Source of the DNA: Shimwellia pseudoproteus
GTDB lineage: Bacteria; Pseudomonadota; Gammaproteobacteria; Enterobacterales; Enterobacteriaceae
Assembly (NCBI RefSeq): GCF_016415625.1
Contig: NZ_WBXP01000017.1
Span: 1 to 64,000 of the forward strand
Length of the DNA: 64,000 nt
Direction of reading: 5' to 3'
Shown: one piece after another, positions 10,815 to 19,364 of the stretch
Layout of the letters: every line of letters starts with the position of its first letter
Numbering within the stretch: the first letter of the stretch is position 1
Program-made: the position numbers and the translations under genes
Notes under the pieces: generated by a model
What the model was told of the DNA's origin: nothing
Seen by the model: only the letters and a program-made list of their open reading frames with translations
The model's database searches: none

Positions 10815-11926
10815 TCGTCGCATTTTGTCTGTATAAATATTTTCCCTTTGGCGGCCTGCAGCGGGATTTTTTGCGCATTGCGCATACCGTGGCGGCCCGG
10901 GGTCATACAGTGCGCGTTTATGTCCAGTCCTGGCAGGGGGAGAGACCCCCCGAGTTTGACATTATTGATGTGCCGGTAACGTCGCGGACTAACCACGGAC
11001 GGAATGCCGAGTACGCCCGCTGGGTCACTCAGCATCTTGAGCAGCATCCGGTTGATCGGGTGGTGGGTTTCAACAAGATGCCGGGCCTTGATGTCTATTA
11101 TGCGGCAGATGTTTGCTATGCCGAAAAGGTCGCCCGGGAGAAAGGCTTTTTCTATCGCCTGACACCACGCTACCGGCATTTCGCTGCGTTCGAGCGAGCG
11201 GTATTTGCCCAGGGCCAGCCAACGAAACTGTTGATGCTGACGGATCAACAAATTGCCGATTTTCGTAAGCATTACGCCACCGAAGCGGAGCGTTTTTTTA
11301 TTCTGCCGCCCGGCATTTACCCGGATCGGAAATACAGCCATCAGCCCCCCGGTGCCCGGGAGCAATTCCGCCAGCAGAACCAGATTGATAGCCAGCAATA
11401 TTTGTTATTGCAGGTGGGCTCGGACTTCAGCCGTAAAGGGGTCGATCGCTCTATTGAGGCTGTTGCGGCACTGCCCGCTGAGCTGCGCAGCAAAGTGGCA
11501 TTATATATCGTTGGCCAGGATAAGCCGGGGCGCTTTGCCCAGTTGGCCAAACGGCTGGGTATCGGGAAAAACGTCCATTTCTTTGCCGGTCGCAATGATG
11601 TTTCTCAACTGATGGCGGCGGCAGACTTGCTCTTGCACCCGGCCTATCAGGAGGCTGCCGGTATTGTATTACTGGAAGCGATTACCGCGGGCTTGCCCGT
11701 TATTACCAGCGCGGTGTGTGGTTATGCGCACTATATTCGCGATGCCGGCTGTGGTGAGGTGATCGAACAGCCCTGGCGGCAGGAAGCGCTGAATGCGGCA
11801 TTGATCAATGCGCTGGGTAATAAGTCGTTGCGTGAGGCATGGGCCGATAATGCCCGCCATTATGCGGATACCCAGGATTTATACAGTCTGCCAGAGAAGG
11901 CCGCGGACATTATCATTGGTGAGTGA
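10811..11926 (+). CDS. waaG: LPS core alpha-1,3-glucosyltransferase
   Basis: WaaG transfers the first outer-core glucose from UDP-glucose to heptose II. The protein has 371 aa (E. coli 374), with the N-terminal [15 protein letters not shown] typical of WaaG and the GT4 motif [22 protein letters not shown] near residue 280, where the E-x7-E pair contacts the donor. It starts inside the waaQ stop (ATGA overlap) and ends one nucleotide before the waaP start. Confidence 0.96.
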   Translation: MIVAFCLYKYFPFGGLQRDFLRIAHTVAARGHTVRVYVQSWQGERPPEFDIIDVPVTSRTNHGRNAEYARWVTQHLEQHPVDRVVGFNKMPGLDVYYAADVCYAEKVAREKGFFYRLTPRYRHFAAFERAVFAQGQPTKLLMLTDQQIADFRKHYATEAERFFILPPGIYPDRKYSHQPPGAREQFRQQNQIDSQQYLLLQVGSDFSRKGVDRSIEAVAALPAELRSKVALYIVGQDKPGRFAQLAKRLGIGKNVHFFAGRNDVSQLMAAADLLLHPAYQEAAGIVLLEAITAGLPVITSAVCGYAHYIRDAGCGEVIEQPWRQEALNAALINALGNKSLREAWADNARHYADTQDLYSLPEKAADIIIGE

Positions 11927-11927
11927 C

Positions 11928-12725
11928 ATGGTTGAGTTGAAAGAGCCTTTGGCCACGCTGTGGCGCGGCAAAGATGCATTTGAGGAAGTTAAACACCTGC
12001 AGGGTGAGGTTTTTCGCGAGCTGGAAACACGGCGTACGCTGCGTTTTGAATTAGCGGGGAAAAGCTATTTCCTGAAATGGCATCGCGGTACCTCTGTCAA
12101 AGAAGTGGTGAAGAATTTGCTGTCGCTGCGCTTACCGGTGCTGGGGGCAGACCGGGAGTGGAATGCGATTCATAAACTCCATGATGTTGGGGTGGATACT
12201 ATGCACGGCGTGGGCTTTGGCCAGAAAGGCATTAATCCGATTCGCCGCACCTCCTTTATTATTACCGAAGATTTAACCCCCACTATCAGCCTGGAAGATT
12301 ACTGCGCCCCCTGGGCGACAACGCCGCCGGTGCCGCGGATAAAGTGGATGATAATCAGGCGTGTTGCCACCATGGTGAGAAAAATGCACCTTGCGGGGGT
12401 GAATCACCGGGATTGCTATATCTGCCACTTCTTACTTCATCTCCCTTTTGACGGTGATGAACAGCACCTGAAGATATCGGTGATTGATTTACACCGGGCC
12501 CAGATGCGTGATCATGTTCCCGGTCGCTGGCGCGATAAGGACTTGATTGGCCTATATTTTTCATCACTGAATATTGGCCTGACCCGGCGCGATATTTTGC
12601 GGTTTATGAAGGTGTATTTTGATGCACCGCTGCGGGATACATTATTAAAAGAGCAGGGGCTATTAGCCCAGGCCGGGGCGAAGGCCAGTAAGATACAAGA
12701 AAGAACAATTAGAAAATCATTGTGA
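11928..12725 (+). CDS. waaP: LPS core heptose I kinase
   Basis: WaaP phosphorylates heptose I of the inner core, which is important for outer-membrane integrity. The chosen start ([14 protein letters not shown]) gives 265 aa, the E. coli length. Kinase-like features are the Lys of SYFLKWHRG, the catalytic loop [11 protein letters not shown] and the metal-binding VIDLHRAQ. A longer in-frame start would overlap waaG and is not supported. It follows waaG by 1 nt. Confidence 0.96.
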   Translation: MVELKEPLATLWRGKDAFEEVKHLQGEVFRELETRRTLRFELAGKSYFLKWHRGTSVKEVVKNLLSLRLPVLGADREWNAIHKLHDVGVDTMHGVGFGQKGINPIRRTSFIITEDLTPTISLEDYCAPWATTPPVPRIKWMIIRRVATMVRKMHLAGVNHRDCYICHFLLHLPFDGDEQHLKISVIDLHRAQMRDHVPGRWRDKDLIGLYFSSLNIGLTRRDILRFMKVYFDAPLRDTLLKEQGLLAQAGAKASKIQERTIRKSL

Positions 12726-12742
12726 TCTTTTAGAGGTGGTGT

Positions 12743-13759
12743 ATGGGATATCAGTATTTTAATACTGAAGAAATGATTAAAGACACAATCACCTTTGATG
12801 AAAGTAATACATCATCAAAGCAAGAAAGTTTTCATATCGCTTACGGCATTGATAAAAACTTTCTGTTTGGTTGTGGCGTTTCTATTGCCTCTATTCTTCT
12901 TCATAATAGAGAAATGGATTTCGTATTTCATGTTTTTATTGATGAGCTTTCGCCGGACGATATAACCAGATTTTCCCGGATGGCGGCCTCCTGTAAAACA
13001 TGCATTAATATTCATATCGTAAATTGCGATAGGCTACGCGCGCTGCCGACCACCAAAAACTGGTCGATTGCGATGTATTTTCGCTTCATTATTGGCGATT
13101 ATTTTATCGGCTCTCAGGATGTCATTTTATATCTTGATGCGGATATTATATGCCATGGCGATATTCGGACGTTAACGCATATTGCGCTGGATAATAATGT
13201 GATAGGCGCTGTGCCTGAGCGGGATAAATCCTGGTGGGCGCTGCGGGCAAAAAGCCTGCAATGTCCGGCAATCGGGAAAGGATATTTTAACTCCGGTATG
13301 TTGCTGGTGAATATCGCGGCATGGGCGGCAGAGCATGTGTCTGGCAAAGCGATGGAGATGTTGTCCGATAAAAACATCACCGGAATGTTATCATACATGG
13401 ATCAGGATATCCTTAATCTTATCCTGCATGATAAAGTGAAATTTGTGGATGCCATATACAATACACAATTTAGCCTTAATTATGAATTGAAAAAATCATT
13501 TGTTAATCCTGTTAGTAAGAGTACCGTTTTTATCCATTATGTCGGGCCCACCAAACCCTGGCATTACTGGAGTCAGTATGATTCCGCTACGCCATTCCTG
13601 GTTGCGCAGAAAAACTCCCCGTGGAGTGATACGCCATTAATGAAGCCGAACAACTCTAACTATGCCCGCTATTGTGCTAAGCATAATTTTAAGCAGGGTA
13701 AGACACTTGCTGGGTTAGTTAACTATCTTCTTTATTTCTATTTCAAGATTAAAGGATAA
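12743..13759 (+). CDS. waaO: LPS core glycosyltransferase, GT8 family (WaaO/WaaI type)
   Basis: A 338-aa retaining GT8 enzyme closely resembling WaaO/WaaI, which adds the second outer-core hexose (alpha-1,3-glucose or galactose) to the WaaG glucose. Visible motifs are AYGIDKNFLFGCGVSIAS near residue 33, the metal-binding DXD within LYLDADIICHG near residue 130, GYFNSG near residue 180, and the C-terminal HYVGPTKPW. Sequence alone does not settle glucose versus galactose, so waaO is a family-level symbol. From here the operon becomes clearly AT-rich. Confidence 0.88.
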   Translation: MGYQYFNTEEMIKDTITFDESNTSSKQESFHIAYGIDKNFLFGCGVSIASILLHNREMDFVFHVFIDELSPDDITRFSRMAASCKTCINIHIVNCDRLRALPTTKNWSIAMYFRFIIGDYFIGSQDVILYLDADIICHGDIRTLTHIALDNNVIGAVPERDKSWWALRAKSLQCPAIGKGYFNSGMLLVNIAAWAAEHVSGKAMEMLSDKNITGMLSYMDQDILNLILHDKVKFVDAIYNTQFSLNYELKKSFVNPVSKSTVFIHYVGPTKPWHYWSQYDSATPFLVAQKNSPWSDTPLMKPNNSNYARYCAKHNFKQGKTLAGLVNYLLYFYFKIKG

Positions 13760-13777
13760 GCGCACGTAGGGAATACT

Positions 13778-14785
13778 ATGATTGAGTTTATAAAAAAAGT
13801 GTATTCTTTTCATGGTGAGGCCGTTGATAGTAATCTCCGTGAACTGAATATATCTTACGGCATTGATAAGAATTTTTTATTTGGTGCCGGTGTTTAGATA
13901 TCTTCAGTGCTGATAAATAACCCGGATATAAATTGCGTCTTCCACGTGTTTACGGATTATGTAGATGATACCTATCTGGCATACTTTAAAAATACTGCGC
14001 AGCAATTTAATACCAAAATTAATGTGTATTTAATTGATCCTGACTATTTTCTGGATCTTCCTACATCCTCATTCTGGTCCTATGCAACCTATTTTCGGGT
14101 GTTGTCGTTTGAGTACTTAAGCCAAAGTATTACAACGTTGCTGTATCTTGATGCGGATGTGGTTTGTAAGGGTAGCCTGAAATACATCACTGATATTCAG
14201 TTTAATGATGAGTTTGCTGCGGTTATTCCTGATACTGGCAGCACACAGAAAACCAGTGTCACCCGGTTGAATATTCCAGAGATGGAAGGCAAGTATTTTA
14301 ATGCGGGCGTTATCTACGTTAATTTAAAGAAATGGCATGAATCTAACCTGACCGACTACATTTTTACCTTGCTAAGAGGCGAGACTGAATACGGTTTTCT
14401 GAAATATCTCGATCAGGATGCACTCAACATTGCGTTTCGAATGAATAATATATATCTGCCGAATGATTATAATAAGATATATACGCTAAAGAATGAGTTA
14501 AAAGATCGCAGTCATCAGAAATATAAAAATATCATTACTGATAGCACCGTTTTAATTCATTACACGGGGATCACTAAGCCCTGGCACAAATGGGCGAACT
14601 ATCCCTCTGCACAGTTTTACCAGCGGGCGCTTAGCGCTTCACCGTGGCGAGATCATCCACCCCGTGAGGCGCAATCAATGATGGAAATGAAGAAACGCTA
14701 TAAGCATTTACTGGTCCAGGGTAAGTATCTCTCCGGGGCGATGGCGGGCGTTGCTTATCTACTAAAAAAACGTACAAATAATTAA
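13778..14785 (+). pseudogene. waaJ: LPS core GT8 glucosyltransferase (WaaJ/WaaR type) interrupted by an amber codon
   Basis: From ATG 13778 the frame reads MIEFIKKVYSFHG... to YGIDKNFLFGAGV, then meets TAG at 13895-13897 (codon 40), and continues unbroken as ISSVLINNP... to a normal stop at 14785. The upstream paralogue has GVSI at this place, so TAG replaces the conserved Ser; one base change from TCG would do it. The 335-codon total is the family length, and the C-terminus (HYTGITKPWHKW, KKRYKHLLVQ) is WaaJ-like. WaaJ/WaaR adds the third outer-core hexose. Restart at GTG 13907 would give about 292 aa lacking the UDP-binding YGID strand, so it is probably inactive. A sequencing error or amber suppression is also possible. 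Confidence 0.85.
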
Positions 14786-14801
14786 TCTATTTTGGTTCTC
14801 T

Positions 14802-15500
14802 ATGAGTATTAAACATCAAGTTAATGATTATGTCGTTTTCACTAAAGCAGACGGTGAAAAGTATATTAGTGTATTTAACGACTTTCTATCCTATGACATT
14901 AAGGTATTAAAGGTTTTCCGAAATATTGAGGATACTAAGGTATTACTGATAGATACCCAGTACGGTAAACTGATCCTTAAAATATTTTCCCCTAAACTTA
15001 AGAAAACCGAACGCTTCCTTAAGGCGATGCTGAAAGGGGATTATTACGAGAAACTGTTCCAGCAAACGGAGCGTATCCGTCAGGAAGGGCTGGATTCCGT
15101 TAATGATTTCTACCTGCTGGCCGAACGGAAAACGCTGCGCTTTGTCCACACCTACATTATGCTTATTGAGTATATTGAAGGGACTGAACTGTCTGATATT
15201 CCTGATATTGATGATGGCCTGAAAGCAAAAATAGCGGCATCTATTACCGAGCTGCATCAGCACGGTATGGTATCTGGTGACCCACACAAAGGAAACTTCA
15301 TCATTCAGGATGGTAATGTCCGGATCATTGATTTGTCGGGTAAGCGGCCCTCTGCGTCACGAAGAGCAAAAGACCGTATTGATCTGGAACGCCATTATGG
15401 TATTGCTAATGATACTAGGGACTTTGGCTATTATCTGTTAGTATATAAGAAAAAATTTAGAAACTTCATTAGGAAGTTGAAGGGTAAAGAAGCAAGATAA
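14802..15500 (+). CDS. waaY: LPS core heptose II kinase
   Basis: WaaY phosphorylates heptose II of the inner core. The 232-aa protein equals the E. coli length and shows the kinase-like catalytic stretch SGDPHKGNFII near residue 160 and the following RIIDLSGK. It lies 16 nt after the interrupted waaJ in the same operon. The region is AT-rich, like its neighbours. The amber codon in waaJ is far enough upstream that polarity on this gene is possible. Confidence 0.93.
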   Translation: MSIKHQVNDYVVFTKADGEKYISVFNDFLSYDIKVLKVFRNIEDTKVLLIDTQYGKLILKIFSPKLKKTERFLKAMLKGDYYEKLFQQTERIRQEGLDSVNDFYLLAERKTLRFVHTYIMLIEYIEGTELSDIPDIDDGLKAKIAASITELHQHGMVSGDPHKGNFIIQDGNVRIIDLSGKRPSASRRAKDRIDLERHYGIANDTRDFGYYLLVYKKKFRNFIRKLKGKEAR

Positions 15501-15595
15501 TAAAAACTATTATGTTTTTTGATTTTATTTTGGTTGCATAGGTACGTTTAAGGATTTTATAAAAAACTTAAATTACACGACCTTATGGGTGTTTT

Positions 15596-16303
15596 ATGCG
15601 AATAGTGAATTATGTTTCCCGTTCTGACGTAAAACGTTTGACTGATAAACGATCCTCCGATGACACTATTATTTTTTTGTCTGGGCCTACATCTGTAAAA
15701 ACACCGCTATCCCTGCTACGCACTAAAGATGTTATTGCGGTTAATGGGGCTGCGGATTATTTACTTAACCATAATATCAAACCGTTTATTTACGTGTTAA
15801 CTGATGTCAGGTTTTTGAAAGGACGACGGGATGATTTTTATCGTTTTAGTCAAGGTAGTCAGTTCACATTTGTTAATCCCGACGTTTACTGGGGCGCTTC
15901 TCAGGAAGATAAAAAATATTTAAGCGAAAACTGTTTTATCCTTAAATCGCTCTATCAGCGCGAAAAAGGTGGTCTGTTTAAAAAAGCAAAATTTGGTATA
16001 TTGTCGAATATATATCAAGATCTGCTGATTAATGTACCTGCTTCAAAACGGCGGCGGCTGGTTGGCTTCTCCAAAGATATTACTCTGGGATATTGTTCAT
16101 GCCATACCGTTGCTTATGCCGCGATACAAATTGCTTATACATTGAAGTATAGAAATATTGTTTGTTCAGGGTTAGATTTTACTGGCGCATATACGCGTTT
16201 TTATGATGAAGGCAGTAATCCAATGCCTTCCGAGTTGAGCAATGATCTTTTAAAAATCATCCCGTTCTTTAAATTTATGGTGGATAAGGTAAGCGATATA
16301 TGA
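15596..16303 (+). CDS. waaZ: LPS core protein WaaZ, apparently shortened at the C-terminus
   Basis: The protein (MRIVNYVSRSDVKRL...) contains IIFLSGPTSVKTPLSLLRTKD and GFSKDITLGYCSCHT, which I recognise from WaaZ, the protein needed to add a third Kdo to some core types. Here it has 235 aa. As I recall, E. coli WaaZ is about 280 aa and runs on past the VSD at which this one stops. Its TGA overlaps the ATG of the next gene (ATGA). Either this is a natural short form or the tail was lost when the GT25 gene arrived. A 95-bp AT-rich gap separates it from waaY. Confidence 0.82.
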   Translation: MRIVNYVSRSDVKRLTDKRSSDDTIIFLSGPTSVKTPLSLLRTKDVIAVNGAADYLLNHNIKPFIYVLTDVRFLKGRRDDFYRFSQGSQFTFVNPDVYWGASQEDKKYLSENCFILKSLYQREKGGLFKKAKFGILSNIYQDLLINVPASKRRRLVGFSKDITLGYCSCHTVAYAAIQIAYTLKYRNIVCSGLDFTGAYTRFYDEGSNPMPSELSNDLLKIIPFFKFMVDKVSDI

Positions 16304-17073
16304 ATATTCCTGTTTATGTCGTTTCGTTAAAACGTGATACCGCCAGGCGCGATAAAATAAATGCTGATTTTTCGGCGCTTGGTATTGCGTTTGAATTTTT
16401 TGATGCCGTGGATGCGAAATCCCCGGATTGCCGCGACGTGATCCAGCAGGCAAGAAAAACGGGGCGTGGCGATGTGATGTCTGACGGCGAGATAGCCTGC
16501 GCATTAAGCCATCAATACCTGTATCAGAAAATGTTGGCTGAGCAGCATGAGTGGGCGGTGATCCTGGAAGATGACGTGATTGTTGATGAGCGTTTTAAAC
16601 GCTTTATGGCACAGCTTGATGCCACAGCACTCGGCCAACTTGATAAGCAGGCGCTGTTTCTGCTGGGAGGCCAGCAGGGCCTTCATGATTATCCCGTGCT
16701 GGGGTTAAGTTTATTTAGCTGTCGGCGCCTTGGTGGCTTTAAATTCAAACGGGTAAACTATAATGCAAAGAAAATACGGCGTGCTTGCTGCTATATGATG
16801 AATGCCTCAATGGCGGCATCAATTATTAAATTTACCGCATCTTATGGGGTTTATCATGCGGATAGCTGGAAGCTATTATCCCAAAACGGAATAATAAATG
16901 ATTATTATCTTAACGAAATGATCATCCATCCCAAAGTTAATGAAACTAACAGCCATTTAGAGCGGGAACGCGTTGAATCCGCAGGATATAAGGAGGAAAG
17001 AGGAGCTGTAAATATGAAATTGAAGATTGCCAGATCATGGGTGAGAGTGTTCTGTTCCTCTTTTTTTAGATGA
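16300..17073 (+). CDS. Glycosyltransferase family 25 protein, probable LPS core galactosyltransferase
   Basis: The 257-aa protein has the GT25 layout: MNIPVYVVSLKRDTARRDKI at the N-terminus, SDGEIACALSHQYLYQKM near residue 60 and the metal-binding WAVILEDDVIVDE near residue 85. GT25 includes the Haemophilus/Neisseria Lic2A-LgtB type beta-1,4-galactosyltransferases and the E. coli R4-type WaaX. A hexose transfer onto the outer core is therefore likely, but donor, acceptor and linkage cannot be read from sequence. It overlaps waaZ by 4 nt and precedes waaL. The K-12 locus has no counterpart at this point. Confidence 0.82.
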   Translation: MNIPVYVVSLKRDTARRDKINADFSALGIAFEFFDAVDAKSPDCRDVIQQARKTGRGDVMSDGEIACALSHQYLYQKMLAEQHEWAVILEDDVIVDERFKRFMAQLDATALGQLDKQALFLLGGQQGLHDYPVLGLSLFSCRRLGGFKFKRVNYNAKKIRRACCYMMNASMAASIIKFTASYGVYHADSWKLLSQNGIINDYYLNEMIIHPKVNETNSHLERERVESAGYKEERGAVNMKLKIARSWVRVFCSSFFR

Positions 17074-17099
17074 TTATTTTATAATTACTTATTGAATAT

Positions 17100-18389
17100 A
17101 TGTTTAATATGAAAAAGACGTCCTGTTTCGATAATACTGCCGCGAAACTTATTGTGGTTATGTATCTGTTAGGGTTTATCTGTGTTGGAATAAATCCTAA
17201 CTATACGAATAAGATAATAAATATAGCCGGCATGATATCATTTTTCATGATTGTGGCAAATTACCGAAAGCTGGCGACGATTGATCGCACTATACTTATT
17301 GTTGCTGCCCCGATTTTTATTCTTGGTCTGGTCGATTTACTCTGGTATGTGCTGTTTAAAACGCGGTTAGCGGTTTATAAAAATGGTTACCGGGGATACC
17401 TGGAAGCCGGGAAAATGATGGTGGCGGCGTTTTTTAGCCTGCTCTACCTGAGCCGGGTGGCACAGCGTGAATACAAAAAGATTTTTTTGATTGTTGCCGT
17501 CGTCGGGCAATGTATCCTTTTTGGTCGCGCCTTTTACCAAAGCCTTTACCTCGGTGCCGAGCGTATTCCGTTATCGGCCATGGGGGGCAATATCAACCAG
17601 ATGGGGGCGGCTACGGTGGCGGCCTATATGCTGACATTTTGCTCACTGTTTGCGGCCATCGCGATTTTAAAAAGCCAATCCAAATACCGCTGGATATTGT
17701 TTTACGGTAATTTTTTATTAACCCTGAGCGCGGTTGTGATGACCGGAACCCGTGCGGCTATCGTCACGTACCCGGCGATGATTATCCTGATGGTCATGAT
17801 TGAGAACCGCCAGCATAAAAAAGTCATGGTGAAGATTACCGCATCCCTGATCGGTTTGTTGGTGGTCTGTGGCGTACTGTTCCGCCACGATGTGAATCAG
17901 CGCGTTGATGATATGACCCAGGATATCTCACAGTATAACAATAATAACAGTGACACTTCCGTAGGTGCCAGGCTGGCAATGGTACAGGCAGGTTTCCATT
18001 CCGCACCGGGTATCGGCTGGCAGTCTCTGGAAACCCGGGCGCAGAAAATTACCGAATTAAGTCAACATGATCCTATTTATCTGGGGGCGTTAAAATATCT
18101 CGATGTGCATATGCATAATGAGATTATTGAAGCCTATTCCACTAAAGGGATCTCCGGTGTGTTGTTTATCGCGCTGTTCTATCTGGGCATGGTGTTTTAC
18201 TGTTTTAAAAGTAAAAACTACAGCTTACTGGTGTTTCCGCTGGCTATTTTCTTATTCGGGCTGAGTGATGTGATCACCCACGCCAAACCTATTCCGGCGT
18301 CATGGATTGTCGGGCTGCTGTTATCTATTGTGCTGTGCAATGAGGGCGCGAGGCGTACCGGTACGCCTCACAGCACTCGGGCATCGTAA
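17100..18389 (+). CDS. waaL: O-antigen ligase
   Basis: WaaL transfers undecaprenyl-linked O-antigen to the completed lipid A-core on the periplasmic side of the inner membrane. The 429-aa protein has about ten to twelve hydrophobic segments and, before the last ones, a large periplasmic loop (about residues 265-355) with VGARLAMVQAGFH and HMHNEIIEAYSTKG, where ligases carry essential Arg and His residues. ATG 17109 (MKK) is an alternative start. It is on the waaQ strand and convergent with waaC, 6 nt apart; in K-12, as I recall, waaL is in the hldD operon. Confidence 0.9.
   Translation: MFNMKKTSCFDNTAAKLIVVMYLLGFICVGINPNYTNKIINIAGMISFFMIVANYRKLATIDRTILIVAAPIFILGLVDLLWYVLFKTRLAVYKNGYRGYLEAGKMMVAAFFSLLYLSRVAQREYKKIFLIVAVVGQCILFGRAFYQSLYLGAERIPLSAMGGNINQMGAATVAAYMLTFCSLFAAIAILKSQSKYRWILFYGNFLLTLSAVVMTGTRAAIVTYPAMIILMVMIENRQHKKVMVKITASLIGLLVVCGVLFRHDVNQRVDDMTQDISQYNNNNSDTSVGARLAMVQAGFHSAPGIGWQSLETRAQKITELSQHDPIYLGALKYLDVHMHNEIIEAYSTKGISGVLFIALFYLGMVFYCFKSKNYSLLVFPLAIFLFGLSDVITHAKPIPASWIVGLLLSIVLCNEGARRTGTPHSTRAS
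18350..18369. repeat. Perfect 20-bp palindrome at the 3' end of waaL
   Basis: GAGGCGTACCGGTACGCCTC is a perfect inverted repeat within the last codons of waaL. It lies between convergent waaL and waaC, where no standard terminator with a T run is visible. It may act as a bidirectional transcription block or as RNA structure protecting the 3' end. The RNA would pair over its whole length apart from the tight centre. Confidence 0.6.
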
Positions 18390-18395
18390 TATTGA

Positions 18396-19361
18396 TTACC
18401 CCTGCAGGGTCCTGAGTGCCTCAAGGACCTTGCCGGGGCGCAAATCCTGCAGATTTTTGCTTTCGGCACAGCAAGCATGTTGATGCTGTCCATACCCGCC
18501 AATTAATCCGGGATCCGTCGGGCCATACAGCGTAATGTTGGGCCTGTCGAGGGCCGCCGCCAGGTGGCTTAATCCGGTATCTACCGACACCACATACTTT
18601 GCCCCTGCCAGTTCACGGGCAATCCCTTCCAGGCTCATCCGCGGCAACACTTCCACATGGGCAAAACCTTGCGCCAGGCGCTTCGCCCGGGCTTCCTCAT
18701 GGGGCGCGCCCCAGGGGAGTTTGATATGGATACCACTTTCCTGAAGCAAACCAATCAGCTCACGCCAGTGGGCCTCAGGCCAGTGTTTGTCATCCCGGGT
18801 GGTGGCATGCAGGAAGATGGCATAAGGGCTGTCTGTGACCGGCTCATTGGTCACAAAACGCCGGGCAATGGCGTAATCCCCCTGGGTGTCTGGCCTGGTA
18901 TAGCCGAGGCTCAGGGCGAATAACATCCGGGTCCGCTCTACGGCGTGCATCTGCCTGGGGATATGGTGGCGCTGTTGATAAAACAGGCTTGCCAGCGGCT
19001 CCCGGGCGGTTTGCCAATCCATCCCGTGTTTGACGCCCTTTGCATGACGGGTCACCAGGGCGGCGCTTTTTAACAGCCCCTGGGCATCAATGACCGCATC
19101 GTATTGCACTTCCTGCAGGCGATCGCGGAATGCCTTTCTTTCCTGACGAACCGCGGCGGAGAACCACGCTTTACGCCAGCGGCGTAAAGCCACCGGAATC
19201 ACGCGATCCACCGCTCTGTGCCAGGAGGGGATCTGCGCGAATCCTTCCTCGACAACCCAGTCAAAGCGGATATCGGGAAAGCGGTTCTGGGCATCGGTTA
19301 ATGAAGGCAGGGTGTGCAGGACATCCCCCATTGACGAGGTTTTTACGATCAGCACCCGCAT
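18396..19361 (-). CDS. waaC: Lipopolysaccharide heptosyltransferase I
   Basis: WaaC adds the first L-glycero-D-manno-heptose to Kdo. The GT9 protein of 321 aa (E. coli about 319) has MRVLIVKTSSMGDVLHTLP at the N-terminus and the ADP-heptose-binding VVSVDTGLSHLAAALDRPNITLYGPTDP near residue 260. It is the last gene of the hldD-waaF-waaC operon, 3 nt after waaF. Confidence 0.97.
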   Translation of the reverse strand: MRVLIVKTSSMGDVLHTLPSLTDAQNRFPDIRFDWVVEEGFAQIPSWHRAVDRVIPVALRRWRKAWFSAAVRQERKAFRDRLQEVQYDAVIDAQGLLKSAALVTRHAKGVKHGMDWQTAREPLASLFYQQRHHIPRQMHAVERTRMLFALSLGYTRPDTQGDYAIARRFVTNEPVTDSPYAIFLHATTRDDKHWPEAHWRELIGLLQESGIHIKLPWGAPHEEARAKRLAQGFAHVEVLPRMSLEGIARELAGAKYVVSVDTGLSHLAAALDRPNITLYGPTDPGLIGGYGQHQHACCAESKNLQDLRPGKVLEALRTLQG

Positions 19362-19364
19362 CCG

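Noticed and set aside
13895-13897. Recoding of the waaJ stop as selenocysteine or as a programmed frameshift
   Set aside because: Selenocysteine uses TGA, not TAG. The frame is the same on both sides, so no shift is needed. The family has Ser there, not Cys.
13907-14785. A shorter functional waaJ starting at GTG 13907
   Set aside because: No good ribosome binding site precedes it, and it would lack the first nucleotide-binding strand (YGID...) required in GT8 enzymes.
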